Shown here in pieces: positions 1 through 9,235 of a stretch of DNA of 64,000 nt. A model generated the notes under the pieces. It ran no database searches, had not been told where the DNA came from, and saw only the letters and a list, made by a program, of their open reading frames with translations. The position numbers and the translations under genes are program-made. The stretch is from Sphaerospermopsis torques-reginae ITEP-024 (GTDB lineage: Bacteria > Cyanobacteriota > Cyanobacteriia > Cyanobacteriales > Nostocaceae): positions 3,224,001 to 3,288,000 of the forward strand of contig NZ_CP080598.1 in assembly GCF_019598945.1 (NCBI RefSeq), in the 5' to 3' direction. Numbering within the stretch: the first letter of the stretch is position 1; each line of letters opens with the position of its first letter.

Positions 1-1144
1 GTTTTTCTTTGGAAAAACCTGCGGTAGTTAACAGCTTTTTCGCTTCTTCAATTTTACCATCACCATATTTATCTTTAAATAATGGTTGGGAAACATTGAA
101 TGTTGTGGGAATCATGCTATAAAGTGGATCAGCTTGACCATATAATACCCGTTCATTTAATAATGGACGATCAACAAGTGAGGCGATCGCACTTCTGACT
201 TCTGGTTTATCTAATGGTTGTTGATTTCTATTCAACACCATATAACTAACTACACTACCTTGAGCAGTGAGAGCTTGCCATTGTCCGTTTTTTGCACCAT
301 CTTCTAAACTGCGAATTTGATCTGGTTGTAAAGATAAATAAGCAACATCAACTGCACCAGTTTTAAAAGCATTAAATAAATTTACTGGACTAGTTTGAAT
401 TTGCACATTAATACCTTTATTCGCTGGTTTTTCTCCCCAATATTTATCAAAAACATCCAATCTTAAAGAATCTGTACCGTACTGGGCTAATTTATAAGGA
501 CCAGTTCCTACAAAGGTATTAGGTTGAAATTTCCCCGCACCAAGTTCATAAGCTTTAGGTGAAACTGGACACACTCCAGAAAATGCTAACAATGAAGGAA
601 AAGCCGCAAAGGGTTTTTTCAGTTTAATTGTAAGTTCATAGTCCCCTGTAGCTTTCACGGATTCAATTGTATCTGAAAGTAAAAAGGATGGTTTACCTTT
701 ATTTTCGATAAAACGCTGGATGCTAAATTCCATTGCTTTAGCGTTAAAAGGTGTATCATCGTGAAAAACTACTCCTTCTCGTAGGGGAATAGTGTATGTT
801 AAACCATCTGCACTAACTTTAGGTAAAGCTGTAGCCAGTTGTGGTTTAATTTCCGTGCTTCCTGGTTCGTAAGTATATAGGCGATCGCTCATATTAAATA
901 CTAAACCCAAGGATGCTAACTCATAAGCATCAGCAGGATCAAGTGTTCTTGGCTTACCTGTTGTCCCTATAGTAATCCGTCCATCACCAGCAGGAGTATT
1001 CACCGCACCAGGGCTAGGTGGTGTAGTTGGTTGGGGACTAGGGGTACAGCTTACAGCCAGCAAGAAACATATAGAAAACAACGAGAGGAATTTTGTTACC
1101 CTACCCCACCGTCTTATGCTCCGGGAAAACCAAGTTATCAACAT
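1..1144 (-). CDS. ABC transporter substrate-binding lipoprotein, peptide/nickel type (family 5), 3' end outside window
   Basis: The reading frame starts with ATG at 1144 and stays open to the window edge (381 codons), so the C-terminus is missing. The N-terminus has basic residues, a hydrophobic stretch and a lipobox LAVSC at about residues 28-32, followed by a Pro/Thr/Ser-rich linker. This indicates a lipid-anchored periplasmic protein. The mature part reads GTTGKPRTLDPADAYE and then FNMSDRLYTYEPG, typical of SBP_bac_5 proteins that deliver oligopeptides, nickel or similar solutes to an inner-membrane permease. No permease or ATPase gene lies on the visible side. Substrate cannot be told from sequence. 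Confidence 0.9.
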   Translation of the reverse strand, partial: MLITWFSRSIRRWGRVTKFLSLFSICFLLAVSCTPSPQPTTPPSPGAVNTPAGDGRITIGTTGKPRTLDPADAYELASLGLVFNMSDRLYTYEPGSTEIKPQLATALPKVSADGLTYTIPLREGVVFHDDTPFNAKAMEFSIQRFIENKGKPSFLLSDTIESVKATGDYELTIKLKKPFAAFPSLLAFSGVCPVSPKAYELGAGKFQPNTFVGTGPYKLAQYGTDSLRLDVFDKYWGEKPANKGINVQIQTSPVNLFNAFKTGAVDVAYLSLQPDQIRSLEDGAKNGQWQALTAQGSVVSYMVLNRNQQPLDKPEVRSAIASLVDRPLLNERVLYGQADPLYSMIPTTFNVSQPLFKDKYGDGKIEEAKKLLTTAGFSKEK

Positions 1145-1221
1145 TAATTTTTCTAAAATCAGCAGTTAATCATTCTAATATATGTGTTATGTGTGTAAGC
1201 TGTTTTTTATATCAAAGATTT

Positions 1222-1791
1222 TCATCCTTGTAAAACTTGAGCAGCAGTCAACTTGAGTTCTGGAAATATGGGAGAAACTATCAAGCTGTCATTTTCATAC
1301 ACCTGCTCGTCATAAAAACCTTCTACCCATTCCAACACTGTCACCTTTTGAGTAATTGGATCAACAATCCAGTATTCAGGAATACCCCGCGCTGCATATT
1401 CGGATCTCTTGTAGCGATAATCACGATTAGCCTGATTAGGACTGACCACTTCAACAACTAACAATGGTGGTGGCATATCCATATACACCAATGAACGAGT
1501 AGTTCCTGCCATTGCAGCAGCTAATTCTTCAGAATAAACTACCAGATCAGGTACACGCACACCCACACTTCTACTATTTACAGCTATCTCAGCTTTCATC
1601 CGTAAACGAGAAGACGGGATACCATAGGTTAAAAAATAGGCAACCAAAAACATTGCTATTCGTTGATTTATATCACTTTCCGAAGGCATAGGAATTAATT
1701 CTCCATTTTCCAATTCATACAAAGCATCCGTACCATCGTCATAGTTGAGAAATTCCTCAAAGGTCATATTTTTAGCAATTGCTACTGTCAT
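1222..1791 (-). CDS. Uma2 family (DUF820) putative endonuclease-fold protein
   Basis: This 189-residue protein matches the Uma2/DUF820 family that is greatly expanded in cyanobacteria. Visible signatures are YELENGEL near residue 25, the RVPD segment near residue 79, the EVVSP strand near residue 114 and the GIPEYWIVDP block near residue 136, which together form a PD-(D/E)XK restriction-endonuclease-like core. The family's cellular role is not established; many copies sit in accessory regions beside toxin-antitoxin genes, as here. The gene stands alone, 25 bp downstream of the yoeB remnant on the same strand. Confidence 0.85.
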   Translation of the reverse strand: MTVAIAKNMTFEEFLNYDDGTDALYELENGELIPMPSESDINQRIAMFLVAYFLTYGIPSSRLRMKAEIAVNSRSVGVRVPDLVVYSEELAAAMAGTTRSLVYMDMPPPLLVVEVVSPNQANRDYRYKRSEYAARGIPEYWIVDPITQKVTVLEWVEGFYDEQVYENDSLIVSPIFPELKLTAAQVLQG

Positions 1792-1815
1792 TGCTTTTTC
1801 TCCCGTACTTAATAT

Positions 1816-2076
1816 CTAATCCTGATAATGAAAACGACAAGCTACAATAATTATATTTTCTTCTAACACTTCATAAACCAGACGGTGTTCAGTGTTGATG
1901 CGCCTAGACCAATAACCTGATAAATTGGCTTTCAATGGCTCTGGTTTACCCATACCCTCAAACGGAGTTCGCAGAATTTCTTTAATCAGAGTGTTAATTC
2001 TTTTTAAGAGTTTTTTATCAGTATCTTGAAACTACAAATAATCACTCCATGCAGCTTCTGTAAATGTGAGTTTCAT
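1816..2076 (-). pseudogene. yoeB: YoeB/Txe-type toxin with an in-frame stop at codon 15
   Basis: The frame begins with ATG at 2076, overlapping the stop of the antitoxin gene by four bases (ATGA). It reads MKLTFTEAAWSDYL, then TAG (2032-2034), then FQDTDKKLLKRINTLIKE and onward to a TAG at 1816-1818. Apart from the stop the 86-codon length and content match YoeB mRNA interferases: the C-terminal part keeps GKPEPLKANLSGYWSRRI, the HRLVYEV segment and the CRFHY end with the catalytic His/Tyr. In the family the stop position is normally Tyr, as in DYLYFQ or DYLYWQ, so a single TAT/TAC to TAG change would explain it. Toxin activity is probably lost unless the stop is read through or a downstream start is used. 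Confidence 0.85.
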
Positions 2077-2327
2077 TCTTCAATTAAGTCTCGCTCAATA
2101 ATATCACCTGCTTTTGCTGATTGAATTGAAGCAAGAAGATGCTTGGCGTTAACAGGATTTGACAGTAAATATAATGTTTCTTGCCATGATGAAAATTCCT
2201 CTAGAGAAATTAAAATGGCCTTGTTACCTTTGTTATTACAAATAATTGTTGGTTCTACATCTGCAATAACCCGATCTATTAAATTATCTAAGTCTTGACT
2301 TGCTTGCTGAGTAGTAATTGCATCCAT
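2073..2327 (-). CDS. yefM: YefM/Phd family antitoxin
   Basis: The protein starts MDAITTQQASQDLDNLIDRV, the typical N-terminal DNA-binding part of Phd/YefM antitoxins, and ends acidic (residues around GDIIERDLIEE). I chose the ATG at 2327 rather than longer upstream starts because AAAGGAGG lies at the right distance before it. The family represses its own operon and neutralises a RelE-fold toxin. It is the upstream partner of the interrupted yoeB, sharing ATGA. With the toxin broken, this antitoxin may be an orphan, or may serve other cognate toxins. Confidence 0.87.
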   Translation of the reverse strand: MDAITTQQASQDLDNLIDRVIADVEPTIICNNKGNKAILISLEEFSSWQETLYLLSNPVNAKHLLASIQSAKAGDIIERDLIEE

Positions 2328-2428
2328 TTTATCCTCCTTTATTTGTTGAATAGTGGTTGAATTATAGCCTATAAATTTCAGCATTAAAATCAAGGCAATG
2401 AAGAGGTACTATTAAGTAGTATTGCATC

Positions 2429-2746
2429 TCAACCCATCCTGCAATAAAGATCAGCGAGCGTACTATTCAAGTTTATCTTTCGTAAATCTACTTCAGGTGG
2501 AACTGCAAGTACACTACTGAATTTATCTTTGAGAAAAACGGACATGGAATAAACAGAGGTTGTTTTGCCAACCCCTGATGAGCCAATCAAAAAAGCTAAA
2601 ACACCACCATTTTGTACTCTAATTAAATTAGCTAATCCATCAATTGCTTTTAAATCATCTTCAACTTGATAAATTAGGGATGAATAATCAAATCTAGAAT
2701 CTTCTAGTACAGACTCAAATCTATTTGGAATATAGATGTTACTCAC
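2429..2746 (-). CDS. Truncated P-loop NTPase-like protein
   Basis: A 105-residue frame starts at GTG 2746, with AAAGGTG upstream as a ribosome binding site. It contains a clear Walker A motif, LIGSSGVGKTTSV, near residues 53-65. No Walker B or sensor motif follows: the frame ends soon after, at ADLYCRMG. A working P-loop ATPase would normally need another 100 or more residues, so this looks like the N-terminal remnant of a larger ATP-binding protein. I cannot name the family. It may be non-functional. Confidence 0.5.
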   Translation of the reverse strand: MSNIYIPNRFESVLEDSRFDYSSLIYQVEDDLKAIDGLANLIRVQNGGVLAFLIGSSGVGKTTSVYSMSVFLKDKFSSVLAVPPEVDLRKINLNSTLADLYCRMG

Positions 2747-3319
2747 ACTTCACCTTTAGATTTACCTTTTGCAATTTTAAATTCATATATTGTACTTTGT
2801 AAAAGGATAATTAAGCACGCATATCTCACATAAATAATTGTGTGTAAATCTAGTTTAAAATAAAGTATGTTCTTTTTCAACAAGCGATCGCCATTGGAAT
2901 CATAGTCCTAATTTTATACCAAACTAACAGCTTTATTGTATATTTAGAATAATTTAAGCTTAACTAATCCCTGAGATGATAAATAATAACATGGTAAAGA
3001 CGGATAGGGATATTCTAGCCAAAAACTAGGTAATCACATCTATTCAGAAGCTTGCAAAGAGTTCCATCAATAGTTACACTTTTTAAAATATTCTCATTTT
3101 TGCTGATCGCCAAAACAGCAACTTCCCCAAAGTCACGCACTCAGGGAATTAACTTGTGACAGCGAATAAGCGATAATAAACCACAGGCTGATCTGTGGTT
3201 AAACTCAAGACTGGCAATAACAAAAACTCAGAGAGACTTCTGGGTGGTAGTTTACCTCCCTCAGAACCTCAGTAAGAAAATTGCTTTGTAAACTAACTCT
3301 TCGAGGAGGAGCGTAGTCG
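2747..3319. other. Intergenic region upstream of psbB
   Basis: I found no credible gene here. The stretch is AT-rich, holds a HIP1 palindrome (GCGATCGC at about 2884) and should carry the psbB promoter and a long 5' leader. A short ORF on the minus strand over 3205-3399 is a shadow of psbB and its leader. Confidence 0.5.
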
Positions 3320-4849
3320 ATGGGACTACCCTGGTACCGAGTACATACAGTGGTTCTGAACGATCCAGGCCGACTGATTTCTGTACACTTGATGCACACA
3401 GCCCTAGTTGCTGGCTGGGCTGGTTCAATGGCACTTTATGAACTGGCTGTTTACGATCCCAGTGATCCAGTTCTCAACCCCATGTGGAGACAAGGGATGT
3501 TCGTACTTCCCTTTATGTCACGTTTAGGCGTAACCGAATCCTGGGGTGGTTGGAGCGTAACCGGTGGCACAGCAGTAGATCCCGGCTTCTGGTCTTTTGA
3601 AGGCGTTGCTGCTGCTCACATCGTTCTTTCTGGTTTATTATTCCTAGCAGCCGTTTGGCACTGGGTTTTCTGGGATTTAGAACTATTTAGAGATCCCCGC
3701 ACAGGCGAACCCGCCTTAGACTTGCCAAAAATGTTTGGCATCCACCTGTTCTTATCTGGTTTACTTTGCTTTGGTTTCGGTGCTTTTCACTTAACCGGTT
3801 TATTTGGACCGGGAATGTGGGTTTCCGATGCTTATGGTATAACTGGTAGCATCCAACCAGTAGCACCAGAATGGGGACCAGCCGGGTTTAACCCCTTTAA
3901 CCCCGGTGGTGTTGTAGCTCACCACATTGCTGCTGGTGTAGTTGGTATTATTGCTGGTTTATTCCACCTCACAGTTCGTCCTCCCGAAAGGCTCTACAAA
4001 GCCCTACGGATGGGTAACATTGAAACCGTACTTTCCAGCAGTATCGCTGCGGTATTCTTCGCTGCTTTCATAGTTGCTGGTACTATGTGGTACGGTAACG
4101 CAACCACCCCCATCGAACTGTTTGGACCTACCCGCTATCAGTGGGACCAAGGTTACTTCCGTCAAGAAATTGAACGCCGTGTGCAAAACAGTGTTGCTAA
4201 CGGTGCAAGCTTGTCCGAGGCTTGGTCACAAATCCCTGAAAAATTGGCATTCTATGACTACGTAGGTAATAGCCCCGCTAAAGGTGGTTTATTCCGTACA
4301 GGTCCAATGGTTAAGGGTGATGGTATTGCCCAATCTTGGCAAGGTCACGCAGTTTTCACAGATGCAGAAGGACGCGAACTCACAGTACGTCGTCTACCTA
4401 ACTTCTTTGAAACCTTCCCCGTAATTTTGACCGATAAAGATGGAGTTGTCCGCGCTGACATTCCTTTCCGTCGAGCAGAATCTAAATATAGCTTCGAGCA
4501 AACAGGCGTAACTGTTAGCTTCTACGGTGGTGATTTGAATGGTAAAACCTTTACAGATCCCGCTGATGTGAAGAGATTCGCTCGTAAAGCTCAAGGCGGC
4601 GAAATCTTTGAATTTGACCGCGAAACCTTAAACTCTGACGGTGTATTCCGTACATCTCCCAGAGGTTGGTTTACCTTTGGTCACGCTGTCTTTGCGCTGT
4701 TGTTCTTCTTTGGTCACCTCTGGCATGGTTCTAGAACCATCTACCGCGATGTATTCGCAGGTGTGGAAGCGGATCTAGAAGAACAAGTAGAGTGGGGTCT
4801 GTTCCAGAAAGTGGGTGACAAGACCACTCGGGTTCGTAAGGAAGCTTAA
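3320..4849 (+). CDS. psbB: Photosystem II CP47 chlorophyll apoprotein
   Basis: This 509-residue protein is the CP47 inner antenna of photosystem II, a thylakoid membrane protein with six transmembrane helices that binds about 16 chlorophyll a and passes excitation to the D1/D2 reaction centre. It starts with the canonical [18 protein letters not shown] and has the usual chlorophyll-ligand histidines in [34 protein letters not shown] and FGHLWHG. The large lumenal loop lies between about residues 260 and 450. A strong ribosome binding site (GAGGAGG) precedes the ATG. psbT follows 98 bp downstream, the usual cyanobacterial order. Confidence 0.98.
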   Translation: MGLPWYRVHTVVLNDPGRLISVHLMHTALVAGWAGSMALYELAVYDPSDPVLNPMWRQGMFVLPFMSRLGVTESWGGWSVTGGTAVDPGFWSFEGVAAAHIVLSGLLFLAAVWHWVFWDLELFRDPRTGEPALDLPKMFGIHLFLSGLLCFGFGAFHLTGLFGPGMWVSDAYGITGSIQPVAPEWGPAGFNPFNPGGVVAHHIAAGVVGIIAGLFHLTVRPPERLYKALRMGNIETVLSSSIAAVFFAAFIVAGTMWYGNATTPIELFGPTRYQWDQGYFRQEIERRVQNSVANGASLSEAWSQIPEKLAFYDYVGNSPAKGGLFRTGPMVKGDGIAQSWQGHAVFTDAEGRELTVRRLPNFFETFPVILTDKDGVVRADIPFRRAESKYSFEQTGVTVSFYGGDLNGKTFTDPADVKRFARKAQGGEIFEFDRETLNSDGVFRTSPRGWFTFGHAVFALLFFFGHLWHGSRTIYRDVFAGVEADLEEQVEWGLFQKVGDKTTRVRKEA

Positions 4850-4947
4850 ACAAGCATGAAGTAAGAAGTATGAAGTTTTATGACTTCATGCTTTTTACTC
4901 TGCTTGGTAAACTAAAATTACTGGCTGGATAGGCAGGAAATCCTAAT

Positions 4948-5055
4948 ATGGAAAGCGTTGCATACATTTTGATTTTGACCCTAGCAATAGGTGTTCTCTT
5001 TTTTGCGATCGCATTTCGCGAACCTCCCCGCTTTGAGAGAAAAGAGAAAGACTAA
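4948..5055 (+). CDS. psbT: Photosystem II protein PsbT
   Basis: A 35-residue protein, MESVAYILILTLAIGVLF onward with the tail FREPPRFERKEKD, matches PsbT, a single-helix subunit at the PSII dimer interface beside CP47. The first two-thirds is one transmembrane helix. It sits 98 bp after psbB on the same strand, the conserved arrangement. A HIP1 palindrome (GCGATCGC) lies inside the coding sequence and encodes part of the helix. Confidence 0.95.
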   Translation: MESVAYILILTLAIGVLFFAIAFREPPRFERKEKD

Positions 5056-5138
5056 GAAGTTAAAGACTGTCAGCGGTTAGCTATCAGCTATCAGCTTTCA
5101 GCTATCTCAGACTTAACACTTTTTTAAGTAAGATTAAA

Positions 5139-5170
5139 ATCCGTTGCTGCATATTTATGTGGCAACGGAT
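5139..5170 (+). terminator. Stem-loop after psbT
   Basis: A perfect nine-base inverted repeat, ATCCGTTGC / GCAACGGAT, with a 14-base loop lies 84 bp after psbT and is followed by TATATTTT. It probably ends or stabilises the psbB-psbT transcript. The T-run is weak, so it may be a processing hairpin rather than a true intrinsic terminator. Confidence 0.55.
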
Positions 5171-5242
5171 TATATTTTGATATAGTGCTGACGGCTGAAT
5201 GCTGACCCCTAACTTCCAAAAAGTGAAAAAAATTTTGGGATG

Positions 5243-5255
5243 TGATATAATATCA
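5243..5255 (+). promoter_or_regulatory. Possible promoter -10 element upstream of rps1
   Basis: TATAAT at 5246-5251 sits inside a 13-base palindrome (TGATATAATATCA), about 150 bp before the rps1 start. It is a candidate -10 box that would give a leader of about 140 nt. No convincing -35 box was identified, so this is tentative. Confidence 0.35.
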
Positions 5256-5399
5256 TATCTGGAAGATAATATGTGTGAACCTAGCTCTTCTGCGCTAGGA
5301 TTAACAAGGATGTAAGTGTAGACTTATTTAAAAGCCCTCGCATATACATCATTAATTGTGACAAAAACTTACGGAGACTAGAACCAGGAACAAAACAGC

Positions 5400-6431
5400 A
5401 TGGTCAATCAGAATTTAACCGCTACAGAAATTGGATTTACTCACGAAGATTTCGCTGCTCTACTTGATAAGTACGATTATCACTTCAGCCCTGGTGATAT
5501 AGTACCAGGTACAGTGTTTAGTATAGAGCCGCGCGGCGCTCTGATTGACATTGGTGCTAAAACAGCAGCATACATACCTATACAGGAAATGTCTATTAAC
5601 CGGGTTGATGCCCCGGAAGAAGTCTTACAATCAAACGAAACACGGGAATTTTTCATCCTCACTGATGAAAACGAAGATGGTCAGTTAACCCTGTCCATTC
5701 GTCGTATTGAATACATGAGAGCATGGGAAAGAGTACGGCAATTACAGGCAGAAGATGCTACTGTCCGTTCTGGTGTGTTTGCTACTAATCGTGGTGGCGC
5801 ATTGGTACGAATTGAGGGACTACGCGGCTTTATCCCCGGTTCTCACATTAGTACCCGTAAACCAAAAGAAGAATTGGTAGGGGAAGAATTACCCTTAAAA
5901 TTCCTAGAAGTAGATGAAGAGCGTAACCGCTTGGTTCTCTCCCATCGTCGGGCGCTGGTTGAGCGCAAGATGAACCGTTTGGAAGTGGGAGAAGTAGTAA
6001 TTGGTACTGTTCGTGGTATCAAACCCTACGGTGCATTTATTGACATCGGCGGTGTTAGCGGACTACTCCACATTTCTGAGATTTCCCACGAGCATATTGA
6101 CACACCTCACAGCGTGTTTAATGTCAATGATGAATTGAAAGTAATGATCATTGACTTGGATGCAGAAAGAGGACGCATTTCGCTGTCTACCAAGCAGTTA
6201 GAACCAGAACCCGGTGACATGATCAAGAACCGCGATTTGGTCTATGATAAGGCTGAAGAAATGGCAGCTAAGTATAGGGAACAAATGTTAGCTAAACAGC
6301 AAGGTATAGCTGTTGCACCAGCGGAAGCAGCAGAAGCTGCACCAGTGGAAGGAGTAGAAGCTGTAGCTGAAGCAGAAATTCCACCAGCAACTGAAGTTGA
6401 AGAAGAAATTCCAGCAGCCGTTGAAGAGTAA
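5400..6431 (+). CDS. rps1: 30S ribosomal protein S1
   Basis: A 343-residue protein with three S1 (OB-fold) RNA-binding domains, starting near residues 31, 117 and 197. The third carries the sharp consensus GTVRGIKPYGAFIDIGG and GLLHISEIS. A tail of about 50 residues rich in Ala and Glu ends the protein. Three-domain S1 is the usual cyanobacterial form, shorter than the six-domain enterobacterial S1. It binds mRNA leaders and aids translation initiation. Its position downstream of psbB-psbT is conserved in cyanobacteria. An intrinsic terminator follows. Confidence 0.95.
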   Translation: MVNQNLTATEIGFTHEDFAALLDKYDYHFSPGDIVPGTVFSIEPRGALIDIGAKTAAYIPIQEMSINRVDAPEEVLQSNETREFFILTDENEDGQLTLSIRRIEYMRAWERVRQLQAEDATVRSGVFATNRGGALVRIEGLRGFIPGSHISTRKPKEELVGEELPLKFLEVDEERNRLVLSHRRALVERKMNRLEVGEVVIGTVRGIKPYGAFIDIGGVSGLLHISEISHEHIDTPHSVFNVNDELKVMIIDLDAERGRISLSTKQLEPEPGDMIKNRDLVYDKAEEMAAKYREQMLAKQQGIAVAPAEAAEAAPVEGVEAVAEAEIPPATEVEEEIPAAVEE

Positions 6432-6473
6432 TATAACTGTAGTTGTGATTATTTACAACAAAGTATTTAATGA

Positions 6474-6497
6474 AGAGGGAATATCCCTCTTTTTTTA
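6474..6497 (+). terminator. Rho-independent terminator of rps1
   Basis: AGAGGGA and TCCCTCT form a seven-base stem with a three-base loop, followed directly by a run of seven T. It lies 43 bp after the rps1 stop codon. Confidence 0.85.
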
Positions 6498-6500
6498 TTT

Positions 6501-6618
6501 ATGGTAATTGGTGATTGGTAATTGGTGATTGGTGATTGGTGACTGGTGATTGGGAAAATACAAATAATTTCCCCCATCTCCCCTGCTTCCTACCTCCTGA
6601 CTCCTGACTCCTGACTCC
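6501..6618. repeat. Short tandem heptamer repeats (GGTGATT and CTCCTGA families)
   Basis: Two blocks of degenerate 7-bp tandem repeats: GGTAATT/GGTGATT/GGTGACT units at 6501-6553 and CTCCTGA units at about 6594-6616. They are typical of filamentous cyanobacterial intergenic DNA and separate rps1 from the HAD gene. Confidence 0.85.
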
Positions 6619-6634
6619 TTGATCTCCTCCTAAT

Positions 6635-7369
6635 ATGATAACTATCAAATGTGGTGACATCACCTTTTCTGATATTCAAGCGATTTTATTTGACAAAAAT
6701 GGCACTTTAGAAGACTCAGAAACCTATTTGCGATCGCTCGGACAAAAAGCAGCACGGATCATAGACGCGCAAATTCCCGGTATTGGCGAACCATTATTAA
6801 TGGCTTTTGGTATTAATGGCAATATTTTAGATCCTGCTGGTTTAATGTCTGTAGCTAGTCGCAAAGAAACAGAAGTAGCTGCTGCTGCATACATAGCTGA
6901 AACTGGAAGAGGGTGGTTTGAATCTTTGAAAATTGCTCGTCAAGCTTTAGCAGAAGCTGATCATTATGTGAGTCAAACTCCCGCACCTCTTTTCCCAGGT
7001 GTCTTGGATGTTTTAAGATCACTATCAGCAGCAGGATTAAAACTGGGTATTCTTTCAGCCGCAACCACTGGGGAAGTGCAAAAATTTGTCATCACTCATC
7101 ATCTCAGAGATTATCTGCAATTAGAAATGGGAGTTGATGAAGGTCCGAGTAAACCAGATCCAATATTATTTTTACAAGCTTGTCAAAGTTTAGGCATACC
7201 ACCGGGAGCTACTTTGATGGTAGGCGATTCAGTGGGTGATATGCAAATGGCGCGTCATGCTAAAGCTGCCGGTTGTATTGGTATTACTTGGGTTAATAAT
7301 ACAGATAATGTTAAAGGTGCAGATGTGGTAATTAATCAACTTGATGAAATTCAGATTGTAGAAGCATAG
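6635..7369 (+). CDS. HAD superfamily hydrolase, phosphoglycolate-phosphatase-like, with altered motif I
   Basis: The 244-residue protein has the HAD fold order: motif I near residues 18-24 (LFDKNGT), a helical cap at about 30-115, motif II around GILSAAT (near 146), motif III Lys in GPSKPDP (near 180) and motif IV in MVGDSVGDM (near 199). It probably dephosphorylates a small phosphometabolite. Oddly, motif I reads D20-K-N22-G-T, so the general acid/base Asp expected two residues after the nucleophile is Asn. That should slow phosphatase turnover, or change the reaction. It stands alone between repeat blocks, downstream of rps1. The true substrate is unknown. Confidence 0.85.
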   Translation: MITIKCGDITFSDIQAILFDKNGTLEDSETYLRSLGQKAARIIDAQIPGIGEPLLMAFGINGNILDPAGLMSVASRKETEVAAAAYIAETGRGWFESLKIARQALAEADHYVSQTPAPLFPGVLDVLRSLSAAGLKLGILSAATTGEVQKFVITHHLRDYLQLEMGVDEGPSKPDPILFLQACQSLGIPPGATLMVGDSVGDMQMARHAKAAGCIGITWVNNTDNVKGADVVINQLDEIQIVEA

Positions 7370-7371
7370 AA

Positions 7372-7452
7372 AATCAAAAGTCAGGAGTCAGTCGTAGGGG
7401 CAACCCCCTGTGGTTGCCCTCTTGAGTCAGGAGTCAGGAGTCAGGAGTCAGA
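7372..7452. repeat. CAGGAGT tandem repeats interrupted by a palindromic cassette
   Basis: A run of CAGGAGT units is split by a small palindrome with arms GGGCAACC (7398-7405) and GGTTGCCC (7412-7419) and loop CCCTGT. The repeat resumes afterwards, so the palindrome looks inserted into the heptamer array. Confidence 0.75.
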
Positions 7453-7474
7453 ATTATTTTAAAATCAAACATAA

Positions 7475-9202
7475 TTAAAACAAAAAGTACCTTTGCGCCA
7501 TTGGTAAAACCGTCGCTGGTTCACAGGTTAATAATTCCCCATCTGCACGAACTTCATAAGTTTCTGGATCTACTTCAATTTGCGGTAAAGCATCATTTAA
7601 TTTCATATCTCGCTTAGTAATTTGCCGAGTTCCCGAAACCGCAACAATTGATTTTTTCAATCCTAACATTTGGGGAATTTCTCTTTCTAAACCGACTTGA
7701 GAAACAAACGTTAATGATGTTGCATGACGCGCACCAGCAAAACTGCCAAACATAGGACGAGTATGAACAGGTTGAGGTGTGGGAATACTAGCATTAGCAT
7801 CACCCATTTGTGACCAAGCAATCATTCCCCCTTTAATAACTATTTCTGGTTTGACACCAAAAAACGCAGGTTGCCATAAACATAAATCAGCAATTTTTCC
7901 TTCTTCCACAGAACCAACATAGTCAGCAATACCATGTGTAATTGCTGGGTTGATTGTGTATTTTGCAACATATCTTTTAGCGCGGAAATTGTCTGACCTC
8001 TCCCCCAACCCCTCTCCTACAAGGCGAGGGGAGAGTGTTCCCCGTTGAACTTTCATTTTATGGGCAGTTTGCCAAGTTCTAATTATTACCTCTCCTACTC
8101 TTCCCATTGCTTGAGAATCGGAAGCAATCATACTAAATGCGCCTAAATCGTGTAAAATATCTTCAGCAGCGATAGTTTCTCGACGAATACGCGATTCAGC
8201 AAACGCTACATCTTCGGGAATATTAGGATCTAAATGATGACACACCATTAACATATCTAGGTGTTCATCTAAGGTATTAACTGTATAGGGACGGGTGGGG
8301 TTGGTTGAAGATGGTAAAACGTTGGTTTGTCCACAAACTTTAATAATATCCGGTGCGTGTCCTCCCCCAGCGCCTTCGGTATGGTAGGTGTGAATAGCAC
8401 GATGTTTAAAAGCAGCGATGGTATCTTCTACAAAACCGGCTTCGTTTAATGTATCGGTGTGAATTGCTACTTGTACATCATATTCATCGGCAATGGTTAA
8501 ACAAGTATCAATAGTTGCAGGGTTTGTTCCCCAATCTTCATGAAGTTTTAACCCTATTACCCCGGCTTCTATTTGTTCTCTTAGTGCTTGGGGTTGACTG
8601 GTGTTACCTTTTCCTAAAAATCCCAAGTTGACAGGGAAAGCGTCAGCAGCTTGCAGCATTCGGTAAATATTCCAGGGTCCTGGTGTGCAAGTTGTGGCAT
8701 TTGTTCCTGTAGCGGGTCCAGTGCCACCGCCGATCATGGTTGTGATACCGGAGGCGATCGCTACTTCTATTTGTTGGGGACAGATAAAATGGATATGGGT
8801 ATCTATTCCCCCAGCGGTGAGTATCATTCCTTCACCGGCTAAAGCTTCTGTTCCCGGTCCAATAATAATATCTATATTATCTTGAATATAGGGATTTCCG
8901 GCTTTACCAATTTTGTGAATTTTGCCGTTTTTAATGCCGATATCTGCTTTAATAATACCCCACCAATCGAGAATCAAAGCATTAGTAATAACTAAATCTA
9001 CAGCACCATCGGCGTTAGAAATTGGAGATTGTCCCATACCATCTCTAATTACTTTACCACCTCCAAATTTCACTTCGTCGCCGTAGGTTGTAAAGTCTCT
9101 TTCTACTTCTATAATTAGTTCGGTGTCTGCTAGTCTAATTTTGTCGCCTACTGTTGGTCCGTAGGTGTCAGCGTAGGCGCGGCGGTTCATTTTGTAGGGC
9201 AT
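7475..9202 (-). CDS. ureC: Urease alpha subunit
   Basis: UreC is the catalytic nickel subunit that hydrolyses urea to ammonia and carbamate. Metal ligands are all present: H136 and H138 (DTHIHF), carbamylated K219 (GLKLHEDWG), H248 (AIHTD), H274 (TYHTEG) and D362 (IASDSQ). The C-terminus ends MAQRYFLF as usual. The protein is 575 residues, a few longer than the roughly 567-570 typical of the family. The extra length falls at about 389-404, between QRG and NFRAKRY, where the DNA is a GC-rich palindromic repeat (see separate entry). AAGGA precedes the ATG. Nickel-loading genes ureE, ureF and ureG are not in this window. Confidence 0.97.
   Translation of the reverse strand: MPYKMNRRAYADTYGPTVGDKIRLADTELIIEVERDFTTYGDEVKFGGGKVIRDGMGQSPISNADGAVDLVITNALILDWWGIIKADIGIKNGKIHKIGKAGNPYIQDNIDIIIGPGTEALAGEGMILTAGGIDTHIHFICPQQIEVAIASGITTMIGGGTGPATGTNATTCTPGPWNIYRMLQAADAFPVNLGFLGKGNTSQPQALREQIEAGVIGLKLHEDWGTNPATIDTCLTIADEYDVQVAIHTDTLNEAGFVEDTIAAFKHRAIHTYHTEGAGGGHAPDIIKVCGQTNVLPSSTNPTRPYTVNTLDEHLDMLMVCHHLDPNIPEDVAFAESRIRRETIAAEDILHDLGAFSMIASDSQAMGRVGEVIIRTWQTAHKMKVQRGTLSPRLVGEGLGERSDNFRAKRYVAKYTINPAITHGIADYVGSVEEGKIADLCLWQPAFFGVKPEIVIKGGMIAWSQMGDANASIPTPQPVHTRPMFGSFAGARHATSLTFVSQVGLEREIPQMLGLKKSIVAVSGTRQITKRDMKLNDALPQIEVDPETYEVRADGELLTCEPATVLPMAQRYFLF
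7995..8039 (-). repeat. Palindromic interspersed repeat inside ureC
   Basis: The plus strand reads CCCCTCTCC (8009-8017), then TACAAGG, then a near-complementary CGAGGGGAGAG arm. This is the CCCCTCTCCTACAAGGAGAGGGG type of palindrome widespread between genes in cyanobacteria. Here it lies in frame in ureC and is translated as residues of the type [13 protein letters not shown], in a surface loop of variable length. See findings. Confidence 0.75.
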
Positions 9203-9235
9203 TTTTTTTATCCTTTTTTATCACGCAGAGGCGCA

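Noticed and set aside
1237-1461. Plus-strand frame over the Uma2 gene
   Set aside because: The minus-strand Uma2 protein fully accounts for this DNA.
8651-8885. Frames opposite ureC
   Set aside because: They are shadows of a well-supported gene in other frames.
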